From: an uncultured Clostridia bacterium
GTDB taxonomy: Bacteria > Bacillota > Clostridia > UBA1381
Assembly (NCBI GenBank): GCA_910578235.1
Contig: CAJTPP010000066.1
Location: 1-15,319, forward strand
Reading direction: 5' to 3'
Length of the DNA stretch: 15,319 nt
The first letter of the stretch is position 1; every line of letters starts with the position of its first letter. Positions 6,998 through 14,347 of the stretch are shown piece by piece. The position numbers and the translations under genes were made by a program. The notes under the pieces were generated by a model. It did no database searches and was not told where the DNA came from. It saw only the letters and a list, made by a program, of their open reading frames with translations.

Positions 6998-9007
6998 TTA
7001 TTTAAATATCATTTTAGTTATATTAAAAATATCCGAATATGTTATATAGCTGTCAGGTTTAAAAGTTCCGTCCGGATATGCGTCAATCCATTTTAAGCGT
7101 ACGGCATTTGAAATATTTTTAATGGCCCAATGCTCATTGGAAACATCACTGAAGGTGAGATTTTCATTCGGTATGATTTCTTCTTCAAACATCGAATAAA
7201 TTCTCATACAAATTGAAACACATTCGGCTCTTGTTATATTGTTATCAGGTTTAAAGGTATTATCTGCATAACCACTGATAATTTTATTTTGTTCAAGATA
7301 CGCTATATATCGTCCATCTGTTACATCTGTAAATGACGGATTAACATCTGCAATATCCTCTCGCTTTTTTTCTGCAAGCATTTTTGCTATTATCTTCGCC
7401 GCTTCGCCGCGTGTGATATTTTCCGTAATATCATTATTCTTTGTAAAAGACAAATTATCAATCTGTATCCATTGACTCGCGTCAGCGTCTGAATATAAGC
7501 CTATTTCACATTTTTTATTTTTTACGATAATTCCGTCTGTTTTAAATTCTGTCCATTCATCAACAGGAATATTAAGCGCGCTTTCATTTCTGTTCCCATC
7601 GTTAATTGCATATAAGCTGCATTCTTTTTGACCGCCGCTGCTTTTTACCCACGCTTTTAATGTATATACTCCGTCAGGTAAATTAGATATTTCTTGTTTT
7701 AATTCTGCTTTATACGCCCTATCTGCGCTTTGCTGCCACACAAAATTTCCATTATTTTGTTTTCCCGTAATGTTTGAGTTTGCAGTTCCGTCTATATTAT
7801 CGGAGGTATTCCAGCCAACAGGAGTTTTTACAATAATCCTGTCTGCTTCAAACTGTGGATTGTTTATGTAATTATTGTCTTTTCCGACTGCCCAAGTCCC
7901 ATCGTCAGCATTAAGTGTCCATTGACTTAAATTATTGAAATACGGTGTGTTGCCCTCAAATGACAAAGGCGACCATTGATTATAGCCTATGCCGTTTCCT
8001 GCAAAATCACACCATCTGTCGCCGCAGTAGATTACAGTGTCCTGTTTACTGCCGTGTATAGTTACATAAAAGCCTGCCTGAGTGGTATGAGCGTAATTTT
8101 GCGAAGTGCCTTTCATAACATAAGGTATATTTTTCTTTTCACCGATAGGCTGTATATTATAAGGTCCCATTATATTTTCGGCCTGAAGAACATAAACGTG
8201 CGACGAATTCCAGCCGTACAAATCAGAACCGGTAAAATAATAGTTGCCGTTATATTTAAACATACAATTACCCTCAATACCGAGCTTATCTTTCGTACCT
8301 ACACTGCCGTCCTCTTTAATAAATTCACCCTTTTCATCAAAATATATTTCTTTTACCCTGTCTGCGTCAATATCGCAAAAATCTGATTCTCTAAGAGGGG
8401 CGACATACAGATGTGCGCGTCCGGAACGGTTTGAACAAATCAAATAAGCCTTTCCGTCATCGTCCTGAAATAATGTCTGGTCGCCTGTACCGTTATTTTC
8501 AAAATAAGGCATTGCTTCCGCGTCGCCGTTTGGCAGCAGATTTACAAGCTCATATGGTCCTTCGGGAGTATCACTTGTCGCAAACATAATTCCGCCGCGC
8601 TGTGATACAAGCACATACTTCTTTGTATTTTCGTTATATGCTACGCCCATTCGTCCTACCCATTTAGCGTCCTGCATACTCTCTGTTTCTTTTGTCATAG
8701 GATAGCTTTCAAATTTCCAATTTACGAGGTCTTTTGAAGAATAACAGGTAAACGCTTCAAATACGCTTGTGTCATATTTTCCGTTTTCAGGCGCTTTTAA
8801 ATATTGTTCCGCTTCCGCATATTTAACACCATACCAATAATATGTATCTTTGAATTTAAAAATCCCGCCGCCTTGAGAATATATAGGATTGCCGTCCGTG
8901 TCTGCCCAAAAAGTGTCATTAGTTATAATATTATCTGCAGCGCCGGCAATACAGAAGTTTACAAAAATAAAGGTAAAACTCATTATTGCAGCTATAATTT
9001 TTTTCAT
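6998..9007 (-). CDS. Secreted GH43-like glycosidase with CBM61-like module and SLH cell-wall anchor
   Basis: 669 residues. A signal peptide (1 to about 23, ending AGA) precedes a five-bladed beta-propeller (about 30-375) with GH43 features: GGGIFKFKDTYYWYG (46-60), CYSSKDLVNW (88-97), GDQTLFQDDDGKAYLI (175-190; D176 candidate pKa modulator), IEGNCMFKYNGNYY (244-257; E245 candidate acid) and CGDRW (328-332). The first blade has GGG where ordinary GH43 enzymes carry the base aspartate. This resembles subfamily 24 exo-beta-1,3-galactanases. Residues about 382-524 form a jelly-roll module with LKAWVKSSGGQ, resembling the galactan-binding CBM61. Three SLH motifs (about 528-669) would attach it to the envelope. 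The start is ATG 9007, with AAAGGA upstream; a start at 9034 would spoil the signal peptide. No promoter fits between it and the upstream gene. Subfamily and CBM assignments are moderate, and GH43 and SLH are firm. Confidence 0.85.
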   Translation of the reverse strand: MKKIIAAIMSFTFIFVNFCIAGAADNIITNDTFWADTDGNPIYSQGGGIFKFKDTYYWYGVKYAEAEQYLKAPENGKYDTSVFEAFTCYSSKDLVNWKFESYPMTKETESMQDAKWVGRMGVAYNENTKKYVLVSQRGGIMFATSDTPEGPYELVNLLPNGDAEAMPYFENNGTGDQTLFQDDDGKAYLICSNRSGRAHLYVAPLRESDFCDIDADRVKEIYFDEKGEFIKEDGSVGTKDKLGIEGNCMFKYNGNYYFTGSDLYGWNSSHVYVLQAENIMGPYNIQPIGEKKNIPYVMKGTSQNYAHTTQAGFYVTIHGSKQDTVIYCGDRWCDFAGNGIGYNQWSPLSFEGNTPYFNNLSQWTLNADDGTWAVGKDNNYINNPQFEADRIIVKTPVGWNTSDNIDGTANSNITGKQNNGNFVWQQSADRAYKAELKQEISNLPDGVYTLKAWVKSSGGQKECSLYAINDGNRNESALNIPVDEWTEFKTDGIIVKNKKCEIGLYSDADASQWIQIDNLSFTKNNDITENITRGEAAKIIAKMLAEKKREDIADVNPSFTDVTDGRYIAYLEQNKIISGYADNTFKPDNNITRAECVSICMRIYSMFEEEIIPNENLTFSDVSNEHWAIKNISNAVRLKWIDAYPDGTFKPDSYITYSDIFNITKMIFK

Positions 9008-9036
9008 TGCTAAAATCCTTTCGTAATTCAACATTT

Positions 9037-9063
9037 AATCGGGGCAGATAACCTGCCCCGATT
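9037..9063 (-). other. Intercistronic GC-rich stem-loop between the GH42-like and GH43 genes
   Basis: An 11-bp perfect stem (9037-9047 with 9053-9063) has a 5-base loop and a GGGGC/GCCCC core. It lies nine bases after the GH42-like stop and about 17 bases upstream of the GH43 ribosome binding site. On the minus strand the stem is followed by TTAAATGTT, not a clean U-tract. It is better read as a partial terminator or an mRNA-stability/processing element that lowers GH43 expression relative to the upstream gene. No separate GH43 promoter is visible. Confidence 0.7.
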
Positions 9064-9071
9064 TGAGAGAG

Positions 9072-12000
9072 TTATTGTATGTCACTGTTTGTATATACGC
9101 AGCTCATTGGTATCATACCATTAAGAGAATTCCATACAAACAGCTTTAATTCCTTATTTTTATCAACTGTATATCCGTTAAAATCAATATTGCCCTCTGC
9201 TGATACCGGAAATTCCTTAATGCTTTCCATAATTCCGTTATTATATACTGCTGAAATTACCGATACGGTATCTGTATTTTCATTGTTATATACAAGCGCC
9301 GCACTGAGTTTTCCATCTGCGTCCACTGTAATATTTTTTAGTGAAACGGGTGTATTATCTACATTAACCGTTATATCCTCCGACTCATAATACAGTTGTG
9401 AAATATACGACGCTCTGTTATAGGTATGCAGGGAATAGGTATGACCTGCTTCAATATTAAATGTCAGAGTCTGCGCTGATGAGCTTGTGAAATCACTTCC
9501 AATTTGTTTTCCTGTCCCTTTTTTCAGAGATGATATATCAGCCTTGTCAAATTCCGTATCTGTGCCTAAATCATTATAATAAATTCTGCCTTTTGCGCTG
9601 TTCGTTGCTGTCGGGAATTGAATTGTCATTGATACAGTTCCTGAATATTCAGGTTTAATCAGTAAATATCGGTTATTATCTTTTGCGCTGTCTGTTTCTT
9701 TACAGCTTGAATCACTCCAATACAGTCCTTTTTCCTGAGTAACAGTATCATTATTTCCCGATGCAACTCTGACAGACGCATATTTATCGCTGTAATCATA
9801 TGTACCTGCGCCTTCTGTTTCAACAGGCGTTCCGAAGTTCCAAGAGTATTTGCCTTCTTCGGCTGTTCCGCTGACTGCCTCAATAACAGGCGCTTTTGGA
9901 ATACTTTCATTTACTGTAATCTTTACACATTCATACGCGTCCATTGCAATGGATATATTACCGCTGTTATCTGTATATGTCTTTTCACTTTCCTTTACCC
10001 ATTCACTGCCGATGAAATGTCCTGTTTCAACTGATGTAATTCCGTATTCCTTAACATCATTTATAATAAACTCTGAAGCCTTAGTGCTTAACAATACAAT
10101 TTCTTTGTCGCTTTCCTCTATCGCAACGCCGACTCCGTTATTATCCGTGTTATATGTAACGTCAAGCGCGCGTATGTTCTTCGCAGATGTTGATGTTTCG
10201 TTGGATTTTGGGTTAAAGAACATCAGTGTATCACCGCCTGCGCCGTCCGTTTTTTTAGTTGCAAGCTGATATTGTACTTTATTAAGCATAGCGTTCATAT
10301 TACGCACTCTGTTAATCCAATTTTCCTCCGACCAATTATACGGACTGTTATTTGCATATTTATAACTTGTTCTTGCCTCAAAGCCTGTCGCGTTTCCGGC
10401 ATTATCTCTTGTAGCAACGTATGTTCCGAAATCCTCCTTGCCAGACAGGAGTTCATATACATTCATACTTGCTCCGCCTGCGATACAGGCAATAATACTT
10501 TCGTCCAAATCCTGATTATTACCGCCGAACTCCATAGCCATAGGAAGATTTTTGCCTTGCGCGTAATTATATGTATGATTTTTATATGTACAGGTTTCGT
10601 GTCCGAAACTGTAAATATAATCGTGATCCGCGCCACCCGTTACCGAATACGGGTCGAGTCCGATAAAATCAAGGTCTGTGCCTGTTGTGTTTCTTTTCTG
10701 CTCATTATATGCAAGAACATTTGTATCTGTTGTCATATAATTGTTTTCACGTGTCCATACTGAGCATTTTGACTCCTTAACCGCCGAGCTTAAATTATTT
10801 AGGTATCCCCATAAGATGTCCTCACGAAAGGCTGATTCGCTCTTTGAATTTTCAAGCTTTTTCATACACACATCACAATAGCAATGTCCGAAATATTTAT
10901 CTTCGTCCGTTCCCGAATGAAGTCTGCCTACCGCTGTTTCATTCGCCACCTGACAGCCTACAACAAGCGAGCCGTAGCCCTTTTCGGCAGTATAATCCGC
11001 AATATGGTCAAAAATAGTTTCCAATACCTCTTTTTCCTTTGCCCTTAATTCAAGGTCGTTTTTACACATTATAAAATTATTATCCGCGCCGAGATTTTTC
11101 GCAGGCGTTCCGTCTGATTTAAGACTTTTTTGATAATTCTCGTGAACATAGTACGGCACTCTTACTTCGTGCGACTGCTGACAGGTATCTGTCGCAAACC
11201 ACAGAAGCTCAAACTTTACTCCCGCTTCGTGCGCAAAGTCAAGAACCTTATCAAGATGTGTCCAATCATAAACATCATCACGCGATAGTTTCAGCTGCGG
11301 AGGATTTAAGTCGCTGTCGATTGTAATCTTTGCGCCGTCTGACGGCACAACCGCAAAGGTAACGGAATCGTCATTTTTGTGTTCATTTACAAATTCCGCG
11401 ACATTCACGCTGTGATAGCCTGCTGTGGCTGATACCATATCCCAATCGGGTGATATAACCGTAGAGGTTTCATCTGTCTGTCCGTCTGTAACTCCGTAAA
11501 CCGTGTATTTTGTATCTTTATCCGCTGACGCGTATAGTCTTAATTTAACTGCCGCATATTCACCGCTGTCCTCTATCTGCGGAAGATTATTAAAAGTTAT
11601 ATATGTAATATTTTCATTTGATACATAATTTGTTTCGTTTGCGTTAACCATCTTGTCGGGCTGGACATCACGCCATCTTATTTGCGAGTTTACAACGGTA
11701 TATCCGTCCTTGCCTGCCTGTAAGTACATATCTCTTATTTGGTCGTATGTAAATTTGAGTTGGTCTATCGCGTTATCAGGTCTTACCTGAACACCGTTAA
11801 AGAAAAACGGCTTATTATCTACCATAAAAGTAAGACGGTCATAGATATCAAACGAAGTGTCAATATAACTTACTACATCTTCTTCTTTAAATTCCGCTGT
11901 TATTGTAATATCTTCTGACGGCATATCAAAGAAATTTCCATACTTGAATTCTTTTGTCTTTCCGCTTTCAGTCGTATATTCAAGCGATTTTATTCTATAA

Positions 12001-13229
12001 CCGCTGTTGGCTTTTACGGAAAGAGTTACCCTGTCACCCTCAACTGCTTTAATAATTCCGCTATCATCTATTGTACCGCTTTCAATTCTCACACTTCCGT
12101 TTGCCGTTTCTTGCGGCATTGTAATGCTATGATATGGTTTTAGTTCAAACATTGCAGTTACCTCTGTATTGTCATTTATCACAAAGCTGTACTGATTATT
12201 TTTATCCACTTCAACCTGTGTTCCGCCTACTGTAAGGATTGACAGCTTATATTTATCATCGGGAGTAACAGTAAGTATAACAGCACTTCCTTTGGTAATC
12301 TTATTGTTATTTGGTAAATTTGATGTAACCGTTCCGTTCTGCATATCTGAGATTGTGAGAGAACATACGCTGTCGTCTGAGGAAACTGTTGCCAAAACTG
12401 CGTCACTTTCCTTATATTCTCCTGATTTTGCCGTTACGGAAATAACATCATTTTCATTTAGAGTTAAGTCTGAAAGTGTCCACTCTGTTCCTGTTACTTC
12501 TGCGCTCTGCGCCTCACCGTCATTGATTTTAACTGACACCTCCGCATTTTCCGCACAGGTTCCCGATATGTTTGTGTCCGATGAGGTTATAGGTGTTTTA
12601 ATTGTCGGCTTGTCGGTTTTTCCAACAATACTTTCCGACTCATAATACATCTCTGAAATTACATAACCGCCCGCATACACATATGTATGAAGTGAATATA
12701 AATGTCCTTCTTCAACGCTGAAAGACAGTGTCTGCGCCGCCGCGCTTGTAAAGTCACTTCCCAATTGTGTTCCCGCGCCTTTTTGCAGTGTTGATAAATC
12801 TACATCGCTCATTATTGTGTCCGTTCCTAAATCATTGTACCAAATGCGTCCTTTGGTACTGCTTTTAGCGGACGGAAATGCTATCTTTATGTACATTGTT
12901 CCCGAATAAGCTGGCTTTACAAAAATATATCTGTTAGTATCTGCCGCGCTCGTATAGCCTGTATCTGTTTTTTCTTTACAGCTTGGTCCGCTGTAAACAA
13001 TTCCTTTGTCAGGCGAAATGTTGTCGCCGCTGCCAAGCGATATTCTCAATTCCGCGTATTCATCAGATATGTCGTAAATATTAGATGCTTCACCTGTACC
13101 TGAGAAATTCCAAGTATATTTTCCTGTTTCTGCCGTAGGTGTAACAACTGTTTCTTCCGCTGATACGGAAATATTCAGACTGACAACTAAAATACTTAAT
13201 GCTGTGAGTAAACTCAGTATGCGTTTCAT
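9072..13229 (-). CDS. Secreted GH42/GH35-related (clan GH-A) multidomain glycosidase
   Basis: 1385 residues with a signal peptide (1-24, SVSA). Domains in order: beta-sandwich module copy 1 (about 33-202); bacterial Ig-like domain (about 206-282); two InlB-B/Flg_new-type repeats (about 288-363 and 366-448); GH-A barrel (about 460-985); C-terminal beta domain (about 1000-1107); module copy 2 (about 1121-1290); and a terminal sandwich ending near LKLFVWNSLNGMIPMS. The barrel shows acid/base E764 (CQVANE) and candidate nucleophile E900 (PMAMEFGG). C722 with C783, C785 and C788 (HCYCDVC) match the GH42 zinc site. The barrel is interrupted at about 528-652 by a DNRLRE/CBM96-like domain. The likely activity is exo- or endo-acting on beta-galactosides, but the family (GH42, GH35-like or an unclassified relative) is uncertain. 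The start is ATG 13229, with AAGGAG nine bases upstream. No anchor is visible, so it may be released or held by its binding modules. Confidence 0.82.
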   Translation of the reverse strand: MKRILSLLTALSILVVSLNISVSAEETVVTPTAETGKYTWNFSGTGEASNIYDISDEYAELRISLGSGDNISPDKGIVYSGPSCKEKTDTGYTSAADTNRYIFVKPAYSGTMYIKIAFPSAKSSTKGRIWYNDLGTDTIMSDVDLSTLQKGAGTQLGSDFTSAAAQTLSFSVEEGHLYSLHTYVYAGGYVISEMYYESESIVGKTDKPTIKTPITSSDTNISGTCAENAEVSVKINDGEAQSAEVTGTEWTLSDLTLNENDVISVTAKSGEYKESDAVLATVSSDDSVCSLTISDMQNGTVTSNLPNNNKITKGSAVILTVTPDDKYKLSILTVGGTQVEVDKNNQYSFVINDNTEVTAMFELKPYHSITMPQETANGSVRIESGTIDDSGIIKAVEGDRVTLSVKANSGYRIKSLEYTTESGKTKEFKYGNFFDMPSEDITITAEFKEEDVVSYIDTSFDIYDRLTFMVDNKPFFFNGVQVRPDNAIDQLKFTYDQIRDMYLQAGKDGYTVVNSQIRWRDVQPDKMVNANETNYVSNENITYITFNNLPQIEDSGEYAAVKLRLYASADKDTKYTVYGVTDGQTDETSTVISPDWDMVSATAGYHSVNVAEFVNEHKNDDSVTFAVVPSDGAKITIDSDLNPPQLKLSRDDVYDWTHLDKVLDFAHEAGVKFELLWFATDTCQQSHEVRVPYYVHENYQKSLKSDGTPAKNLGADNNFIMCKNDLELRAKEKEVLETIFDHIADYTAEKGYGSLVVGCQVANETAVGRLHSGTDEDKYFGHCYCDVCMKKLENSKSESAFREDILWGYLNNLSSAVKESKCSVWTRENNYMTTDTNVLAYNEQKRNTTGTDLDFIGLDPYSVTGGADHDYIYSFGHETCTYKNHTYNYAQGKNLPMAMEFGGNNQDLDESIIACIAGGASMNVYELLSGKEDFGTYVATRDNAGNATGFEARTSYKYANNSPYNWSEENWINRVRNMNAMLNKVQYQLATKKTDGAGGDTLMFFNPKSNETSTSAKNIRALDVTYNTDNNGVGVAIEESDKEIVLLSTKASEFIINDVKEYGITSVETGHFIGSEWVKESEKTYTDNSGNISIAMDAYECVKITVNESIPKAPVIEAVSGTAEEGKYSWNFGTPVETEGAGTYDYSDKYASVRVASGNNDTVTQEKGLYWSDSSCKETDSAKDNNRYLLIKPEYSGTVSMTIQFPTATNSAKGRIYYNDLGTDTEFDKADISSLKKGTGKQIGSDFTSSSAQTLTFNIEAGHTYSLHTYNRASYISQLYYESEDITVNVDNTPVSLKNITVDADGKLSAALVYNNENTDTVSVISAVYNNGIMESIKEFPVSAEGNIDFNGYTVDKNKELKLFVWNSLNGMIPMSCVYTNSDIQ
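9360..9869 (-). repeat. Second copy of duplicated beta-sandwich module in the GH42-like protein
   Basis: Residues about 1121-1290 repeat the N-terminal module with roughly half the residues identical by eye. Shared landmarks are GKYSWNF, SCKE, a lone NRY, KGRIYYNDLGTDT, GSDFTSSSAQTL and YSLHTY, ending in LYYESE. It is probably a carbohydrate- or cell-wall-binding module. I cannot assign it to a numbered CBM family. Confidence 0.75.
11274..11648 (-). other. DNRLRE/CBM96-like domain inserted in the catalytic barrel
   Basis: Residues about 528-652 carry the DNRLRE pattern: an early strand ITYITFNNLP, VKLRLYAS, a tryptophan-containing WDMVSATAGYHSVNVAEFVN, and a closing PPQLKLSR. The segment splits the usual GH42 run 'W..xxP..G.xDWxxLDxxLDxAxxxG': IRWRDVQPD (517-525) precedes it and VYDWTHLDKVLDFAHEAG (653-670) follows. 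The domain is thus nested in the loop that joins these two barrel elements, close to the expected active-site side. Confidence 0.6.
12624..13133 (-). repeat. First copy of duplicated beta-sandwich module in the GH42-like protein
   Basis: Residues about 33-202, just after the signal peptide. Landmarks are GKYTWNF, SCKE, KGRIWYNDLGTDT, GSDFTSAAAQTL, YSLHTY and MYYESE, all repeated near the C-terminus. The two copies bracket the catalytic region rather than standing in tandem. Confidence 0.75.
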
Positions 13230-13240
13230 ATCTATGCACT

Positions 13241-13275
13241 CCTTATAATAAAATCTTTATACTTTAATTATAAGG
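13241..13275. promoter_or_regulatory. 9-bp inverted repeat over the -10 and ribosome binding site of the GH42-like gene
   Basis: CCTTATAAT at 13241-13249 and ATTATAAGG at 13267-13275 are exact complements 17 bases apart. One arm contains the -10 hexamer and the other overlaps the AAGGAG site. The arms could be a protein operator. With transcription from further upstream they could form a hairpin masking the ribosome binding site. The TTATAA core is itself palindromic, so chance is possible. Confidence 0.3.
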
Positions 13276-13295
13276 TATTACCGACGCTCGAACAA
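13267..13295 (-). promoter_or_regulatory. Promoter of the GH42-like/GH43 operon
   Basis: On the minus strand TTGTTC (13295-13290) is followed after 17 bases by a perfect TATAAT (13272-13267). Transcription should begin near 13260, giving a leader of about 31 bases with AAGGAG before ATG 13229. The terminator of the regulator gene lies just upstream, so this unit needs its own promoter. The imperfect -35 is compatible with activator dependence. Confidence 0.6.
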
Positions 13296-13321
13296 GATGC
13301 TTTTTCGATATATCAGACCCA

Positions 13322-13358
13322 AAAACGACATCAAGCTATTTGTGCTTAATGCCGTTTT
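13322..13358 (-). terminator. Intrinsic terminator of the second AraC-type gene
   Basis: Arms 13344-13358 and 13322-13336 form a 15-bp stem with two G-U pairs and a 7-base loop. On the minus strand the stem ends in a run of five T residues. The first arm overlaps the stop codon of the regulator gene. It separates the regulator from the GH42-like/GH43 operon. Confidence 0.8.
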
Positions 13359-14190
13359 AACGATAATGATATTTTGAACGGTATTCACGCATTGACATTC
13401 CCGTATATCTTTTAAATATCTGTTGTAAATATTTTAGTTTAATATTAAACACCACCGGTATATGCTCAATAGGTCTATCCGTATTTTCCAAAATATCCTT
13501 TGTAATTTCAACACGCAGATTATTTATATATTGCGTAATCGTCATACCTGTTTCCTGTTTGAATACTCGTCCGAGATGATCTATCGTTACAAAACGGTGA
13601 GATGCAATTTCACTTGGTTTTGGATTTTGATATATTGTATTTCGTATTTGACGAATAGTTTGGTCTACAAGTGTGTTTTTGCTGAATATCTGTTTTTCGT
13701 TTATATTATACCGTCTGAAAATTATAGGCAGCATTGCAAGCATATTGCCTAATAATGCACTGTTTCGCGCCGGAACGTCCTCATAATATTCATTGGTCAG
13801 TCTGACAATATAATTGCGTATTTCACACATATCATTATCCTTTACCATAATATAGTTTTTTCCGCTGACTTTAAAGAACGATTCCAATTCAATAAATTCT
13901 TCCGTATAGCTTTCCCACGCGCCGCATAAAAAATCCTTTTCAAAAAGAATATAATGTATTTCAAAATTATAATTTTCCGCGTTGGAATTTGTTGAAATGA
14001 ATTCTGCGCTAATATTGGGATTAACAATAAAAATATCCTTTGCCTGTGTATATATTTCCTGATTTTCTATTTTAACTGTTCCTTGACCGTAGGCTATATA
14101 CGCAATAAGAATATAACTTCTGTTTGCTGGGATAGTATAATTTTTTACCCATTTATGCTCTATATATAAAGGAACATCTTTTGTTTTCAT
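13357..14190 (-). CDS. AraC-family transcriptional regulator (GH42-like/GH43 operon)
   Basis: 277 residues. The N-terminal half (about 15-110) fits an AraC-type cupin fold (YGQGTVKIENQEI, DIFIVNPN). The C-terminal part (about 175-277) is an AraC DNA-binding domain: first HTH PSEIASHRFVTIDHLGRVFKQETG, second about 240-265, then GMSMREYRSKY. The second HTH is degenerate: the usual EIAxxVGF is IEHIPVVFN, so one half of the binding surface may differ from the norm. It lies directly upstream of the secreted-enzyme operon in the same direction and is the obvious candidate regulator for it. The start is ATG 14190, with AAGGTGG at 14205-14199 (8-base spacing). An in-frame GTG at 14202 falls inside that site and is rejected. 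Confidence 0.9.
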   Translation of the reverse strand: MKTKDVPLYIEHKWVKNYTIPANRSYILIAYIAYGQGTVKIENQEIYTQAKDIFIVNPNISAEFISTNSNAENYNFEIHYILFEKDFLCGAWESYTEEFIELESFFKVSGKNYIMVKDNDMCEIRNYIVRLTNEYYEDVPARNSALLGNMLAMLPIIFRRYNINEKQIFSKNTLVDQTIRQIRNTIYQNPKPSEIASHRFVTIDHLGRVFKQETGMTITQYINNLRVEITKDILENTDRPIEHIPVVFNIKLKYLQQIFKRYTGMSMREYRSKYHYR

Positions 14191-14223
14191 AAAGTTTACC
14201 ACCTTGATATGTTTTTCATATTT

Positions 14224-14252
14224 ATTATATCATTTTACGTTAAGACTGTAAA
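14224..14252 (-). promoter_or_regulatory. Strong promoter of the second AraC-type gene
   Basis: On the minus strand TTTACA (14252-14247) is followed after 17 bases by TATAAT (14229-14224), with TG one base before it as an extended -10. The start near 14217 gives a leader of about 27 bases containing AAGGTGG. This is the best consensus match in the window, so the regulator is probably made constitutively. Confidence 0.7.
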
Positions 14253-14267
14253 TGAATTTTATAAAAT

Positions 14268-14311
14268 AACGTGAAATCTTACTACAAGGGTTTTAGTAAA
14301 AATTTCACGTT
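14268..14311 (-). terminator. Hairpin terminating the fic-type gene
   Basis: Outer arms AACGTGAAAT (14268-14277) and ATTTCACGTT (14302-14311) continue after a small internal loop into TTACTA/TAGTAA (14279-14284 with 14294-14299). The hairpin lies 37 bases past the Fic stop. On the minus strand it is followed by ATTTTAT and on the plus strand by TTTTATTT. It separates fic from the araC-type promoter about 16 bases further on. Confidence 0.65.
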
Positions 14312-14347
14312 TTTATTTCTATTGCTTTTTTGCATTATCCGGTAATT

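Noticed and set aside
8982..8989. Extra ATTATTGC match resembling the AraC-type operator half-site
   Set aside because: It is a single copy without a 21-bp partner and lies inside the GH43 signal-peptide codons.
9008..9034. Start of the GH43 gene at 9034
   Set aside because: It would put polar and charged residues before a textbook MKK signal peptide. ATG 9007 has its own AAAGGA site.
9850..10763. Plus-strand open frames of 139 and 163 codons opposite the GH42-like gene
   Set aside because: They are antisense to a well-supported glycosidase, show no recognisable motifs or ribosome binding sites, and have the composition expected of a mirrored coding strand.
14191..14202. GTG start at 14202 for the second AraC-type gene
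   Set aside because: The GTG lies inside the AAGGTGG ribosome binding site that serves ATG 14190.
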